Assembly: GCA_020849195.1 (NCBI GenBank)
Contig: JADLGT010000257.1
Span: 1 to 7,779, forward strand
Direction: 5' to 3'
Source of the DNA: Bacteroidia bacterium
GTDB lineage: Bacteria > Bacteroidota > Bacteroidia > JABDFU01
DNA length: 7,779 nucleotides
Positions 1 through 6,415 of this stretch are shown here, piece by piece; positions within the stretch are counted from its first letter, which is position 1, and every line of letters starts with the position of its first letter. The position numbers and the translations under genes are program-made. A model generated the notes under the pieces. The model was not told the DNA's origin. It did not search any database and saw nothing but the letters and a program-made list of their open reading frames with translations.

Positions 1-234
1 CGACTCGGTATAAATGTCGGCTTTGTGTGTGAGGCCAGGCTCGCGAAAGTGCACCTGATCGTCGATACAACCGGGGAAAAGATACTGCCCAGTTGCGTCA
101 ATAATTTTGTCGGGCTTGGCAGGTATTGGTGCAGAAGATATTTTTTTTATCCATTCATCTTCGATCAAAACATTTCCAACAAATACTTTGTTTTCGTTAA
201 CAATAGTTGCATTTTGAATAAGCGTTCCAGGCAT
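1..234 (-). CDS. pyrC: Dihydroorotase, N-terminal part (cut by left window edge)
   Basis: Dihydroorotase is the cytoplasmic zinc amidohydrolase that reversibly cyclises N-carbamoyl-L-aspartate to dihydroorotate in de novo pyrimidine synthesis. Only the first 78 codons are visible; the frame is open to the window edge. Seen: a short N-terminal beta region (MPGTLIQNATIVNENKVFVG), then GQYLFPGCIDDQVHFREPG at about residues 49-67, followed by LTHKADIYTES. This matches the first metal-binding strand of the family (usual form GxIDxHVHxREPG), with Arg64 as the expected substrate-binding arginine. The first His of the usual HxH pair is Gln60, while the second, His62, is kept. The ATG at 234-232 lies 9 bases after the glycosyltransferase stop and is preceded by TAAAATTAT, so the two genes are probably one transcript. 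The family is clear; the Gln form also occurs, as I recall, in other Bacteroidota dihydroorotases, so loss of activity should not be assumed. Confidence 0.93.
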   Translation of the reverse strand, partial: MPGTLIQNATIVNENKVFVGNVLIEDEWIKKISSAPIPAKPDKIIDATGQYLFPGCIDDQVHFREPGLTHKADIYTES

Positions 235-243
235 ATAATTTTA

Positions 244-966
244 TCAGTGAGCGGGGGCTATTTTTTTGAAGCGCATTTGTAAAACACCAAAAAAAGCTTC
301 TTTAAAAATTCCCGAACTCATTTTCGATTGACCTTCTTTTCGGTCCACAAAAGTGATGGGTACTTCAACTACATTAAAGCCAAGTTTTTTAGCTGTATAT
401 TTCATTTCGATTTGAAAGGCATAACCGATAAATTTTATTTCGTTGAGCTCGATTGTTTGAAGAACCTTTCTGCGATAACATTTAAAACCGGCGGTGGTAT
501 CTTTTATATTTACCCACAGCACAGCTCGTGCATAAACAGATGCAAAATACGACATCATTATTCTTCCCACCGGCCAGTTTGCCACATTCCCTCCGCTTAC
601 ATAACGCGAACCAACAGCTACATCAGCTCCTTTTAAACACGCTTCTCTGAGCCTCATTAAATCATCGGGGTTATGAGAAAAATCGGCATCCATCTCAAAA
701 ATGTATTCGTAGCTATGTTGTAATGCCCATTTGAAACCATGTATGTAGGCTGTTCCTAAGCCTAGTTTTCCTTTGCGCTCTTCTATAAAAAGTTTTTCGG
801 AATATTCAGCCATCAGGTTTTTTACAATTCCCGCCGTTCCGTCAGGCGACCCATCGTCAACAATAAGTATATGGAATTGAACGGACAATGAAAAAACTTT
901 GCGAATCATTTTTTCAATGTTCTCCTTTTCGTTATAAGTGGGTATGATAACGAGGCTGTCGGACAA
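244..966 (-). CDS. Family 2 glycosyltransferase, polyprenol monophosphomannose synthase (DPM1-like)
   Basis: This 240-residue protein belongs to the DPM1-like branch of GT2 glycosyltransferases, which move a sugar (usually mannose from GDP-mannose) onto a polyprenyl phosphate at the inner face of the membrane. Seen: LVIIPTYNEKENI at about 5-17, nucleotide-binding VDDGSPDGTA at 36-45, the metal-binding DAD (93-95) in EMDADFSHNPDD, GSRYVSGG at 119-126, TTAGFKCYRR at 157-166, and VPITFVDRKEGQSKMS at 202-217. There is no C-terminal membrane or GtrA-like domain, so it is the short soluble or peripheral form. The start is TTG at 966-964: the frame has a TAA seven codons upstream and no ATG between, while the next ATG would remove the first beta strand. 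It is followed 9 bases on by pyrC, an arrangement I recall from other Bacteroidota. Donor and acceptor cannot be read from sequence; mannose is inferred from the family. Confidence 0.92.
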   Translation of the reverse strand: MSDSLVIIPTYNEKENIEKMIRKVFSLSVQFHILIVDDGSPDGTAGIVKNLMAEYSEKLFIEERKGKLGLGTAYIHGFKWALQHSYEYIFEMDADFSHNPDDLMRLREACLKGADVAVGSRYVSGGNVANWPVGRIMMSYFASVYARAVLWVNIKDTTAGFKCYRRKVLQTIELNEIKFIGYAFQIEMKYTAKKLGFNVVEVPITFVDRKEGQSKMSSGIFKEAFFGVLQMRFKKIAPAH

Positions 967-1249
967 AAAATTAATTTTAGTTTATCTCACATAAATATAC
1001 AGTTCTCTTTTAAAACAAAGCATTAGCTTAACATTATTTAACCAAGATTTTGTCAAACGAAATGTAAAACCGACTTTAATTATAGTTTTAAGTCTTTTAA
1101 ACCGCCGTTTTGCAATTGAATCTACATAATCACCGTTTTAAGCTGTAGAATACATACCTCGAAAAGCAGAGTGAGACAAATGGCATATCGATTTGATTCA
1201 CAATTCGTAAATTCGCTTAGCTGTAATCAAACGGTTTTTTCTCCTTATT
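967..1249. other. Divergent intergenic region between the glycosyltransferase and the DUF3109 gene
   Basis: This AT-rich 283-base gap separates divergently transcribed genes and must hold promoters for both, but I cannot place either with confidence. On the plus strand TCGATTTG (1188-1195) is one mismatch from the Bacteroidota -7 element TAnnTTTG, but no -33 TTG lies at the right distance. A 7-base inverted repeat, TTTGATT (1192-1198) and AATCAAA (1225-1231), flanks a 26-base spacer just upstream of the DUF3109 start and could be an operator or chance. I see no RNA gene and no coding frame of note. Confidence 0.4.
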
Positions 1250-1834
1250 ATGATTGCCATTAACAATACGCTTATATCAGAAGACATTTTCGACAAAAAA
1301 TTTGTATGCGATTTGAACGCATGTAAAGGCGAGTGTTGTGTAGCAGGTGAGTCGGGCGCCCCGTTGGAAAAAGAAGAGGTGGAGGAACTTGAAAAAATAC
1401 TTCCTGCCGTAAAACCCTACATGACCAAAGAAGGAATCGCTGCCGTTGAAAAGCAGGGTGTTTATGTAATTGATGAAGATCGCGATCTTACCACACCCTT
1501 GGTTAATGGCGCCCAATGTGCTTTTGTTTATATTGAAAATAAAATTGCGTTTTGCGCTATCGAAAAAGCGTACAGACAAGGCAAAGTAAAATTCAAAAAA
1601 CCTATTTCGTGCCACTTATATCCCATACGTGTTACTCAACAAAAAGGAATTGAAAAATTACACTACCAACGTTGGTCGGTTTGTGCGCCGGCATGTACTT
1701 GTGGCGAAAAGTTAAATATACCTGTCTATAAATTTCTCAAAACGCCGCTTGTGCGCAAGTATGGAAACCAGTGGTATAAACAGCTTGAATTAGTAGCACA
1801 ACTCAGAGAGAAAAACAAAGATATGGCAAAATGA
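1250..1834 (+). CDS. DUF3109 family cysteine-rich protein
   Basis: A 194-residue protein that I place in DUF3109, a family of unknown biochemical role common in Bacteroidota. Seen: ten cysteines (residues 20, 25, 29, 30, 90, 102, 121, 145, 149, 151), with an N-terminal cluster CDLNACKGECC (20-30), isolated cysteines in QCAFVY and FCAIEKAY, the strongly typical SCHLYPIRV (120-128), and a C-terminal CAPACTCG (145-152). The pattern resembles the YkgJ-type CxxC proteins thought to bind Zn or an iron-sulfur cluster; metal binding here is inference. There is no signal peptide or membrane segment, so it is probably cytoplasmic. The ATG at 1250 is the natural start because the conserved N-terminus (MIAINNTLISEDIFDKKFVCDL) begins there. 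Its last four bases overlap the start of the next gene (ATGA), implying translational coupling. Confidence 0.85.
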   Translation: MIAINNTLISEDIFDKKFVCDLNACKGECCVAGESGAPLEKEEVEELEKILPAVKPYMTKEGIAAVEKQGVYVIDEDRDLTTPLVNGAQCAFVYIENKIAFCAIEKAYRQGKVKFKKPISCHLYPIRVTQQKGIEKLHYQRWSVCAPACTCGEKLNIPVYKFLKTPLVRKYGNQWYKQLELVAQLREKNKDMAK

Positions 1835-2448
1835 AACCTAAATCGCCAAGGCAAGCAAGGGCGCAAAAAAAATTTGTGGCGCTAGCGCGTCAATTAAAGA
1901 CTCCGAAACGAGTTCAGCAGTTTATTAAAGCCATGCCCTATAATAAAGAAGAGGGAGGAGAAACAGTCCATTCGGCTTACGAAGCATTGCGGTATAACAA
2001 AGCTCATTGTTTGGAAGGCACTTTTATTGCGGCGGCTATATTGGAACAACTAGGCTACCCGACTACAGTTGTAAGTATAGAAAGCAAAGATAAACTCGGG
2101 CATGCCCTTTTCCTTTTCCGAAGTAAAGGCAAATGGGGAGCTATATCGCACTCGAAAGATGAAGGGTTGCATGGGCGAGCACCCGTGTTTCGATCGGTTC
2201 GCGACTTGGTGTGGAGCTATTACGATCCGTACATTGACAACACCGGTAAAATAACCGAATACGGAGTAGCAAATCTCGATGATACGAGATGCGACTGGCG
2301 AGCTTCTATTAGAAATGTTCGCAAAGCCGAAAAATACCTTGCAGGGCTGAAACATACTCCGTTGCGGTCATCAAAAAAAAGATATAAGAAAGCCCTTGCG
2401 CAATTTAAAAAGTTCGGACGACCAAAGCCGGAAAATTATTGGTGGTAA
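1831..2448 (+). CDS. Hypothetical protein with transglutaminase-like Cys/His pattern
   Basis: A 205-residue protein of unassigned function, coupled to the DUF3109 gene by the ATGA overlap. Seen: a basic N-terminus (MKPKSPRQARAQKK) without a signal peptide; a core with KAHCLEGTFIAAAILEQLGY (58-76), where Cys60 heads a helix; DKLGHALFLF (87-96) with His91 starting a strand; then KWGAISHSKDEGLHGR (101-116); and a very basic tail ending NYWW. Cys at a helix start followed about 30 residues later by GHAxxxx is the pattern of the transglutaminase/papain-like fold (many are proteases or amidases). The third catalytic residue, normally Asp in a W-x-x-x-D context, seems to be replaced by His107 or supplied by Asp110. 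Assignment to the fold is an inference from pattern; the substrate is unknown. The paired cysteine-rich protein may be a partner. Confidence 0.7.
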   Translation: MKPKSPRQARAQKKFVALARQLKTPKRVQQFIKAMPYNKEEGGETVHSAYEALRYNKAHCLEGTFIAAAILEQLGYPTTVVSIESKDKLGHALFLFRSKGKWGAISHSKDEGLHGRAPVFRSVRDLVWSYYDPYIDNTGKITEYGVANLDDTRCDWRASIRNVRKAEKYLAGLKHTPLRSSKKRYKKALAQFKKFGRPKPENYWW

Positions 2449-2453
2449 TTTAT

Positions 2454-2491
2454 TTTCCCCTCTGAATATTTGACTTTCCCCTCTGAATATT
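2454..2491. repeat. Two 17-base direct repeats with a 21-base period
   Basis: The unit TTTCCCCTCTGAATATT occurs at 2454-2470 and, without mismatch, at 2475-2491, separated by TGAC. The period of 21 bases is two turns of the DNA helix, so a protein binding each copy would sit on the same face, as at tandem operators. It is also seven codons, and the minus strand reads NIQRGK-S-NIQRGK-stop. It begins 6 bases after the stop of the transglutaminase-like gene. Alternatives are the internal or terminal repeats of an insertion sequence; no transposase is intact nearby. Confidence 0.85.
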
Positions 2492-2495
2492 ACCC

Positions 2496-2527
2496 ATTCT
2501 AAAAATCCATATTGTTAGAATTTTTTT
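2496..2527 (+). terminator. Candidate intrinsic terminator after the DUF3109 operon
   Basis: ATTCTAA (2496-2502) pairs perfectly with TTAGAAT (2515-2521) across a 12-base loop, and the right arm runs into seven consecutive T residues (2521-2527). Position and T-run fit a rho-independent terminator for the two-gene transcript that ends at 2448. The stem has only one G-C pair and would be weak, so confidence is moderate. Confidence 0.4.
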
Positions 2528-2578
2528 ATGTGCAAATTTTGACGCAGATTTTTTTCGATTTTTTTAAAAGTTTTTTAA

Positions 2579-2791
2579 CAAGCTCTGATTTTCAATAATG
2601 GCGCGCACTTTAACACGGGCAAGACGTCCCCCAACACTTTTGTGTTTAAAACTTTGGACAATTATTATTTTAAAAATATTGACGGCTACAGAAATTTTCT
2701 GAACATTTGCCTACCTGAATTTTACAATCGTCCCCTTTCTGAGGAAGTTAATCGTGAAACAGATGTTTTGCAGGGAGATTGTCGCCTTTAG
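2579..2791 (+). pseudogene. Open frame without a start codon, possible gene remnant
   Basis: Between a TAA at 2576-2578 and a TAG at 2789-2791 the plus strand is open for 70 codons in AT-rich DNA, with no ATG or GTG in frame at its beginning. The translation looks protein-like: NNGAHFNTGKTSPNTFVFK, then LDNYYFKNIDGYRNFLNICL, then PEFYNRPLSEEVNRETDVL. I do not recognise the family. It is preceded by T-tracts and by the direct repeats, which would suit the decayed 3' end of a gene left by an insertion or deletion. Alternatives are a small gene with a rare start (ATT at 2588) or a chance open frame: at this base composition a run of this length in one given frame would occur by chance roughly one time in a hundred, so chance is not excluded. 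Confidence 0.25.
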
Positions 2792-2848
2792 TGAACAGGT
2801 TTTTAAACAAAAACAAAAAAATATTAATCACTTAATAAATTTAAAATT

Positions 2849-3814
2849 ATGACCGAACCCATTTTACAGGAAAACAAAGAACGATTTGTTTTATTTCCCA
2901 TCAAGCATAAAGACATTTGGGAAATGTATAAAAAGTGTGAACAAAGCTTTTGGACTGCCGAAGAGATTGACCTCTCGCCCGATTTGGTGGACTGGAACAG
3001 TAAATTAAACGATGACGAACGTCATTTCATAAAACACGTATGGGCATTTTTTGCAGCCAGCGATGGAATTGTAAACGAAAATCTCGCGGTTAATTTCATG
3101 AGCGAAGTGCAATATCCCGAAGCCCGTTGCTTTTACGGGTATCAAATCATGATTGAAAATATTCACTCCGAAACTTACTCCTTATTAATTGATACATATA
3201 TTAAAGACCCTGCCGAACGCCATAAGCTGTTCAACGCCATTGATACGGTACCCTGTGTAAGTAAAAAAGCCGATTGGGCGCTGCGTTGGATATCGAATGG
3301 TTCGTTTGCAGAACGCCTCATTGCCTTTGCAGCCGTTGAAGGCATCTTCTTCTCAGGCAGCTTTTGTTCTATATTTTGGCTGAAAAAGCGTGGACTTATG
3401 CCGGGCTTAAGTTTTTCAAACGAGTTAATTTCAAGAGACGAAGGTATGCACTGCGATTTTGCTTGTCTGCTTTACTCTCAATTAGTTAATAAAATGCCCG
3501 AACAGCAAGTAAAAAATATTATTACTAATGCCGTTGAAATAGAAAAAGAATTTGTAACCGATGCGCTCCCCGTTCGTCTTATTGGCATGAATGCCGATAT
3601 GATGCGCCAATACATTGAGTTTGTGGCCGACCGCCTGTTAGCCGCCTTGGGCTACAGCAAGGTTTATAATGCTGCTAATCCGTTCGACTTTATGGAGCTA
3701 ATATCGCTTCAAGGGAAAACCAATTTCTTTGAAAAACGCGTGGGCGAATACAAAAAAGCCAGTGTAGGCGTAGGTAAAGCCGACAACGTTTTTAAACTCG
3801 ACGAAGATTTTTAA
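2849..3814 (+). CDS. nrdB: Class Ia ribonucleotide reductase, beta subunit (eukaryote-like R2)
   Basis: NrdB holds the diiron-tyrosyl radical that starts reduction of ribonucleotides by NrdA in aerobic deoxynucleotide synthesis. Length 321 residues. Seen: [12 protein letters not shown] (32-43), [11 protein letters not shown] (69-79) with metal ligand Asp72; [11 protein letters not shown] (103-113) giving Glu103, His106 and radical Tyr110; [12 protein letters not shown] (161-172) with Glu164; [16 protein letters not shown] (191-206) with Glu198 and His201. The Asp-Glu-His-Tyr spacing (31, 3, 4) equals that of E. coli and mouse R2. Phrases such as [30 protein letters not shown] and the C-terminal KLDEDF closely follow vertebrate R2 (which ends TLDADF); this tail docks on NrdA. 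The Tyr is present, so it is not the tyrosine-free type. The A/T-rich leader has no Shine-Dalgarno; nrdA follows 92 bases later, probably on the same transcript. Confidence 0.98.
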   Translation: MTEPILQENKERFVLFPIKHKDIWEMYKKCEQSFWTAEEIDLSPDLVDWNSKLNDDERHFIKHVWAFFAASDGIVNENLAVNFMSEVQYPEARCFYGYQIMIENIHSETYSLLIDTYIKDPAERHKLFNAIDTVPCVSKKADWALRWISNGSFAERLIAFAAVEGIFFSGSFCSIFWLKKRGLMPGLSFSNELISRDEGMHCDFACLLYSQLVNKMPEQQVKNIITNAVEIEKEFVTDALPVRLIGMNADMMRQYIEFVADRLLAALGYSKVYNAANPFDFMELISLQGKTNFFEKRVGEYKKASVGVGKADNVFKLDEDF

Positions 3815-3859
3815 CGACACTTTGTTAATTAATTGTAAGCCCGTCGGGTAAAATCATCC

Positions 3860-3872
3860 TAAAGCTGCTTTA
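3860..3872. promoter_or_regulatory. Palindrome in the nrdB-nrdA gap, possible operator
   Basis: TAAAGC-T-GCTTTA is a perfect 13-base palindrome ending 34 bases before the nrdA start. It could be a repressor site or a small hairpin in the intercistronic RNA that tunes the NrdA to NrdB ratio. It does not match the NrdR box. There is no T-run directly after it, so it is not a standard terminator. A chance palindrome remains quite possible. Confidence 0.2.
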
Positions 3873-3906
3873 ATTTTAGAATCTTAAACCCCAAAACTGT
3901 TTTTTT

Positions 3907-6309
3907 ATGTTCGTAGTAAAAAGAGATGGTAAACGCGAGTCGGTAAAATTCGACAAGATAACGGCAAGAATACAAAAACTATCGTATGGACTCGAGCCTG
4001 CGCATGTTGACCCCACGCAGGTAGCCATGAAAGTAATAGAAGGTCTTTACGACGGCGTTACTACGAGCGAATTAGACAATTTGGCCGCCGAAATTGCCGC
4101 ATCGCTTACCACCAAGCATCCCGATTATGCGCTGCTTGCGTCGCGTATAGCCGTTTCTAATCTGCATAAGAATACCGAAAAGTCATTCTCCAAAACCATG
4201 GAACGGCTTTATAATTACGTTGATAAAAAAACAGGATACAAAGCCCCGCTCATTGCCGAAGATGTACATGAAATTATTCAAAAGAATGCGGAGATATTAG
4301 ACTCTACCATTATATACGATCGTGATTTTGGTTACGATTATTTTGGTTTTAAAACAATAGAAAGAAGTTATCTTTTAAAAATAGAAGGCAAACTAGCCGA
4401 ACGTCCACAACACATGCTCATGCGTGTTGCCATAGGTATTCATAAAGACGATATTGATGCCGCCATCGAGACTTACAACCTAATGAGTGAGCGTTGGTTT
4501 ACTCATGCTACACCTACGTTATTCAATGCAGGTACTCCAAAACCACAAATGTCTTCGTGCTTTTTGCTTACCATGAAAGACGACAGTATAGATGGAATAT
4601 ACGATACACTTAAAAACTGCGCAAAAATATCTCAGTCGGCCGGAGGAATTGGACTAAGCATACATAGCATACGTGCTACCGGATCATACATTCGCGGCAC
4701 CAACGGAACATCAAACGGCATTATTCCTATGTTACGTGTGTTTAACGACACTGCACGCTATGTTGATCAAGGCGGTGGAAAACGCAAAGGAAGTTTTGCC
4801 ATATACCTCGAACCATGGCATTCCGATATTTTTGATTTCCTCGACCTGAGAAAAAATAACGGGAAAGAAGAACTTCGCGCCCGCGACTTATTTACGGCAC
4901 TGTGGATACCCGACCTGTTTATGAAACGGGTAAAAGCCAATGAAGATTGGTCGCTCTTTTGCCCCAACGAGGCACCGGGTTTGGCCGATTGCCACAGCGA
5001 GGAATTTGAAAAATTATTCGTTCGGTATGAACAAGAAGGACGTGCACGTAAAACAATTAAAGCTCAAGAACTGTGGTTTAAAATTTTAGAATCGCAGGTA
5101 GAAACAGGCAATCCGTACATGTTGTATAAAGATGCATGTAATGCCAAATCAAATCAACAGAATTTGGGTACTATTAAATCATCAAACCTTTGTACCGAAA
5201 TATTGGAGTACACCTCAGCCGATGAAATTGCGGTATGCAACCTTGCATCTATCGCTTTGCCTCGTTTTGTAGAAAACGGAAAATTCGATCATCAAAAATT
5301 GTTTGAAGTTACTTATGTGGCTACACACAACCTCAACAAAATAATCGACAGGAATTATTATCCGGTACCCGAAGCCCGAAACAGCAATATGCGCCACAGG
5401 CCAATTGGCTTAGGTGTTCAAGGCTTAGCCGATGCTTTCATATTGATGCGAATGGCATTTGATTCGCCGGAAGCTATTCAACTCAACAAAGATATTTTTG
5501 AAACTATTTATTATGCCTCGCTCACTGCTTCAAAAGATTTAGCTAAAGTCTATGGCCCGTACGAAAGTTTTGCAGGCTCGCCGGCTTCAAAAGGAATATT
5601 CCAGTTTGATATGTGGGGCGTTACACCTAGCGGACGATGGGAATGGGATGTTTTGCGCGAAGAAGTGAAAAAGAGCGGTATCCGCAATTCGTTATTGCTT
5701 GCGCCAATGCCAACGGCTTCTACCTCACAAATACTCGGCAACAACGAATGTTTTGAACCTTATACCTCAAACATCTATACCCGCCGTGTTTTGTCGGGCG
5801 AATTTGTAATTGTTAACAAACACTTACTGAAAGACCTTGTTAAACTTGGCATTTGGAACGATCGTTTGAAAAATAAAATCATTGCAGCTAATGGTTCTAT
5901 ACAAAACATTGACGAGGTGCCGCAAAACATAAAAGATTTGTACAAAACAGTTTGGGAAATAAAAATGAAAACGATTATTGATATGGCAGCCGACCGTGGC
6001 GCTTACATTTGCCAAAGCCAATCGTTAAACCTTTTCATTCAGGATCCGAATTTCGCCAAGCTTACGTCTATGCACTTTTATGCATGGGAAAAAGGATTGA
6101 AAACCGGAATGTACTATCTGCGTACAAAAGCCGCTGTTGACGCAATTAAATTTACTGTAGATGCCAGTGTACTTAAAGATGAAGCTACACGTACAGCAGC
6201 CGCAGAAAAACAAATACTTGGAAACGAAGATATTTTGATTGAACAACGTAAAGCTGAAATGAGTTGTTCGCTCGATAATCCCGAAGGTTGTGAGGCCTGT
6301 GGAAGTTAA
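3907..6309 (+). CDS. nrdA: Class Ia ribonucleotide reductase, alpha subunit (eukaryote-like R1)
   Basis: NrdA is the catalytic subunit that reduces ribonucleoside diphosphates to deoxyribonucleotides, with electrons from thioredoxin or glutaredoxin and a radical relayed from NrdB. Length 800 residues. Seen: an N-terminal ATP-cone (about 1-92, [21 protein letters not shown]) for dATP/ATP overall control; SSCFLL with Cys218; SAGGIGL (244-250); specificity loop [12 protein letters not shown] (287-298); NLCTE (427-431) with Asn427, thiyl Cys429 and Glu431; Cys444 in VCNLAS, pairing with Cys218; [15 protein letters not shown] (600-614); GMYYLRT with radical-relay Tyr736/Tyr737; and a C-terminal CEACGS with redox Cys795 and Cys798. 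The numbering of the active-site residues is the same as in human RRM1, and long stretches read nearly alike, so this is the eukaryote-like subclass rather than the enteric NrdA type. A strong hairpin follows, closing the nrdBA unit. Confidence 0.98.
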   Translation: MFVVKRDGKRESVKFDKITARIQKLSYGLEPAHVDPTQVAMKVIEGLYDGVTTSELDNLAAEIAASLTTKHPDYALLASRIAVSNLHKNTEKSFSKTMERLYNYVDKKTGYKAPLIAEDVHEIIQKNAEILDSTIIYDRDFGYDYFGFKTIERSYLLKIEGKLAERPQHMLMRVAIGIHKDDIDAAIETYNLMSERWFTHATPTLFNAGTPKPQMSSCFLLTMKDDSIDGIYDTLKNCAKISQSAGGIGLSIHSIRATGSYIRGTNGTSNGIIPMLRVFNDTARYVDQGGGKRKGSFAIYLEPWHSDIFDFLDLRKNNGKEELRARDLFTALWIPDLFMKRVKANEDWSLFCPNEAPGLADCHSEEFEKLFVRYEQEGRARKTIKAQELWFKILESQVETGNPYMLYKDACNAKSNQQNLGTIKSSNLCTEILEYTSADEIAVCNLASIALPRFVENGKFDHQKLFEVTYVATHNLNKIIDRNYYPVPEARNSNMRHRPIGLGVQGLADAFILMRMAFDSPEAIQLNKDIFETIYYASLTASKDLAKVYGPYESFAGSPASKGIFQFDMWGVTPSGRWEWDVLREEVKKSGIRNSLLLAPMPTASTSQILGNNECFEPYTSNIYTRRVLSGEFVIVNKHLLKDLVKLGIWNDRLKNKIIAANGSIQNIDEVPQNIKDLYKTVWEIKMKTIIDMAADRGAYICQSQSLNLFIQDPNFAKLTSMHFYAWEKGLKTGMYYLRTKAAVDAIKFTVDASVLKDEATRTAAAEKQILGNEDILIEQRKAEMSCSLDNPEGCEACGS

Positions 6310-6330
6310 TACCATACAATAAACCAAACG

Positions 6331-6369
6331 CAACAAGGGCGTCCAATAATATTGGCGCCCTTGTTGTTT
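6331..6369 (+). terminator. Strong hairpin after nrdA, likely terminator
   Basis: CAACAAGGGCG (6331-6341) pairs perfectly with CGCCCTTGTTG (6356-6366). After a single bulged T (6342) the stem continues as CCAATA (6343-6348) against TATTGG (6350-6355) around A6349, so about 17 pairs form with one bulge (the innermost pairs would open to give a loop). Only TTT follows, so the U-tract is short, but location 21 bases after the nrdA stop supports termination or 3'-end protection of the nrdBA transcript. Confidence 0.7.
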
Positions 6370-6390
6370 AGCCGAGGTTATATACTATTG
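6361..6390 (+). promoter_or_regulatory. Candidate Bacteroidota-type promoter for the exported protein
   Basis: TTG (6361-6363), 19 bases, then TACTATTG (6383-6390) fits the Bacteroidota primary sigma pattern (-33 TTG, -7 TAnnTTTG, spacing about 19-21) with one mismatch in the -7 element. The downstream ATG at 6416 would have a leader of about 20 bases. The -33 TTG lies in the right arm of the nrdA hairpin, so terminator and promoter would share bases. Motif match only; no independent support. Confidence 0.35.
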
Positions 6391-6415
6391 GCATGTTTCT
6401 TGCGTTACTATAACA

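Larger units (their letters stand above)
2449..2848. other. 400-base gap upstream of nrdB
   Basis: The gap holds, in order, a pair of 17-base direct repeats, a hairpin with T-run, several T-tracts (2521-2576), an open frame without a normal start (2579-2791), and an A-rich leader before nrdB (about 2800-2848). Within the open frame is a 14-base palindrome, AACAC-TTTT-GTGTT (2633-2646), which could be an operator for nrdB but resembles NrdR boxes only loosely and occurs once. I found no good TAnnTTTG promoter: AATATTTG (2465-2472) and AAACTTTG (2649-2656) are each one base off but lack a correctly spaced -33 TTG. Confidence 0.5.

Noticed and set aside
25..282. Plus-strand 85-codon open frame over the left edge
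   Set aside because: It runs antisense to the clear dihydroorotase N-terminus and the glycosyltransferase end; its translation has no recognisable motif.
1016..1023. ATGCTTTG on the minus strand as a promoter for the glycosyltransferase
   Set aside because: Both conserved first bases of TAnnTTTG are wrong, and the only upstream TTGG is at an imperfect distance.
1188..1195. TCGATTTG as a promoter -7 element for the DUF3109 gene
   Set aside because: One mismatch in a short AT-rich motif, and no TTG at the proper upstream distance; not better than chance.
2454..2491. CRISPR array
   Set aside because: Only two short repeats with a 4-base gap; there is no spacer-repeat pattern and no cas gene.
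2633..2646. Palindrome AACAC-TTTT-GTGTT as an NrdR box for the reductase genes
   Set aside because: NrdR sites normally occur as a pair with a different central sequence; this is single, lies about 200 bases before nrdB and inside a possible coding remnant.
3841..3850. Small inverted repeat CCCG-T-CGGG (from about 3840) as a terminator after nrdB
   Set aside because: Four pairs around a one-base loop cannot form a stable hairpin and no T-run follows; nrdB and nrdA are expected to be cotranscribed.
6025..6336. Minus-strand 103-codon frame at the nrdA end, and other antisense frames within nrdA
   Set aside because: They are shadows of a fully conserved nrdA reading frame and their translations show no family features.
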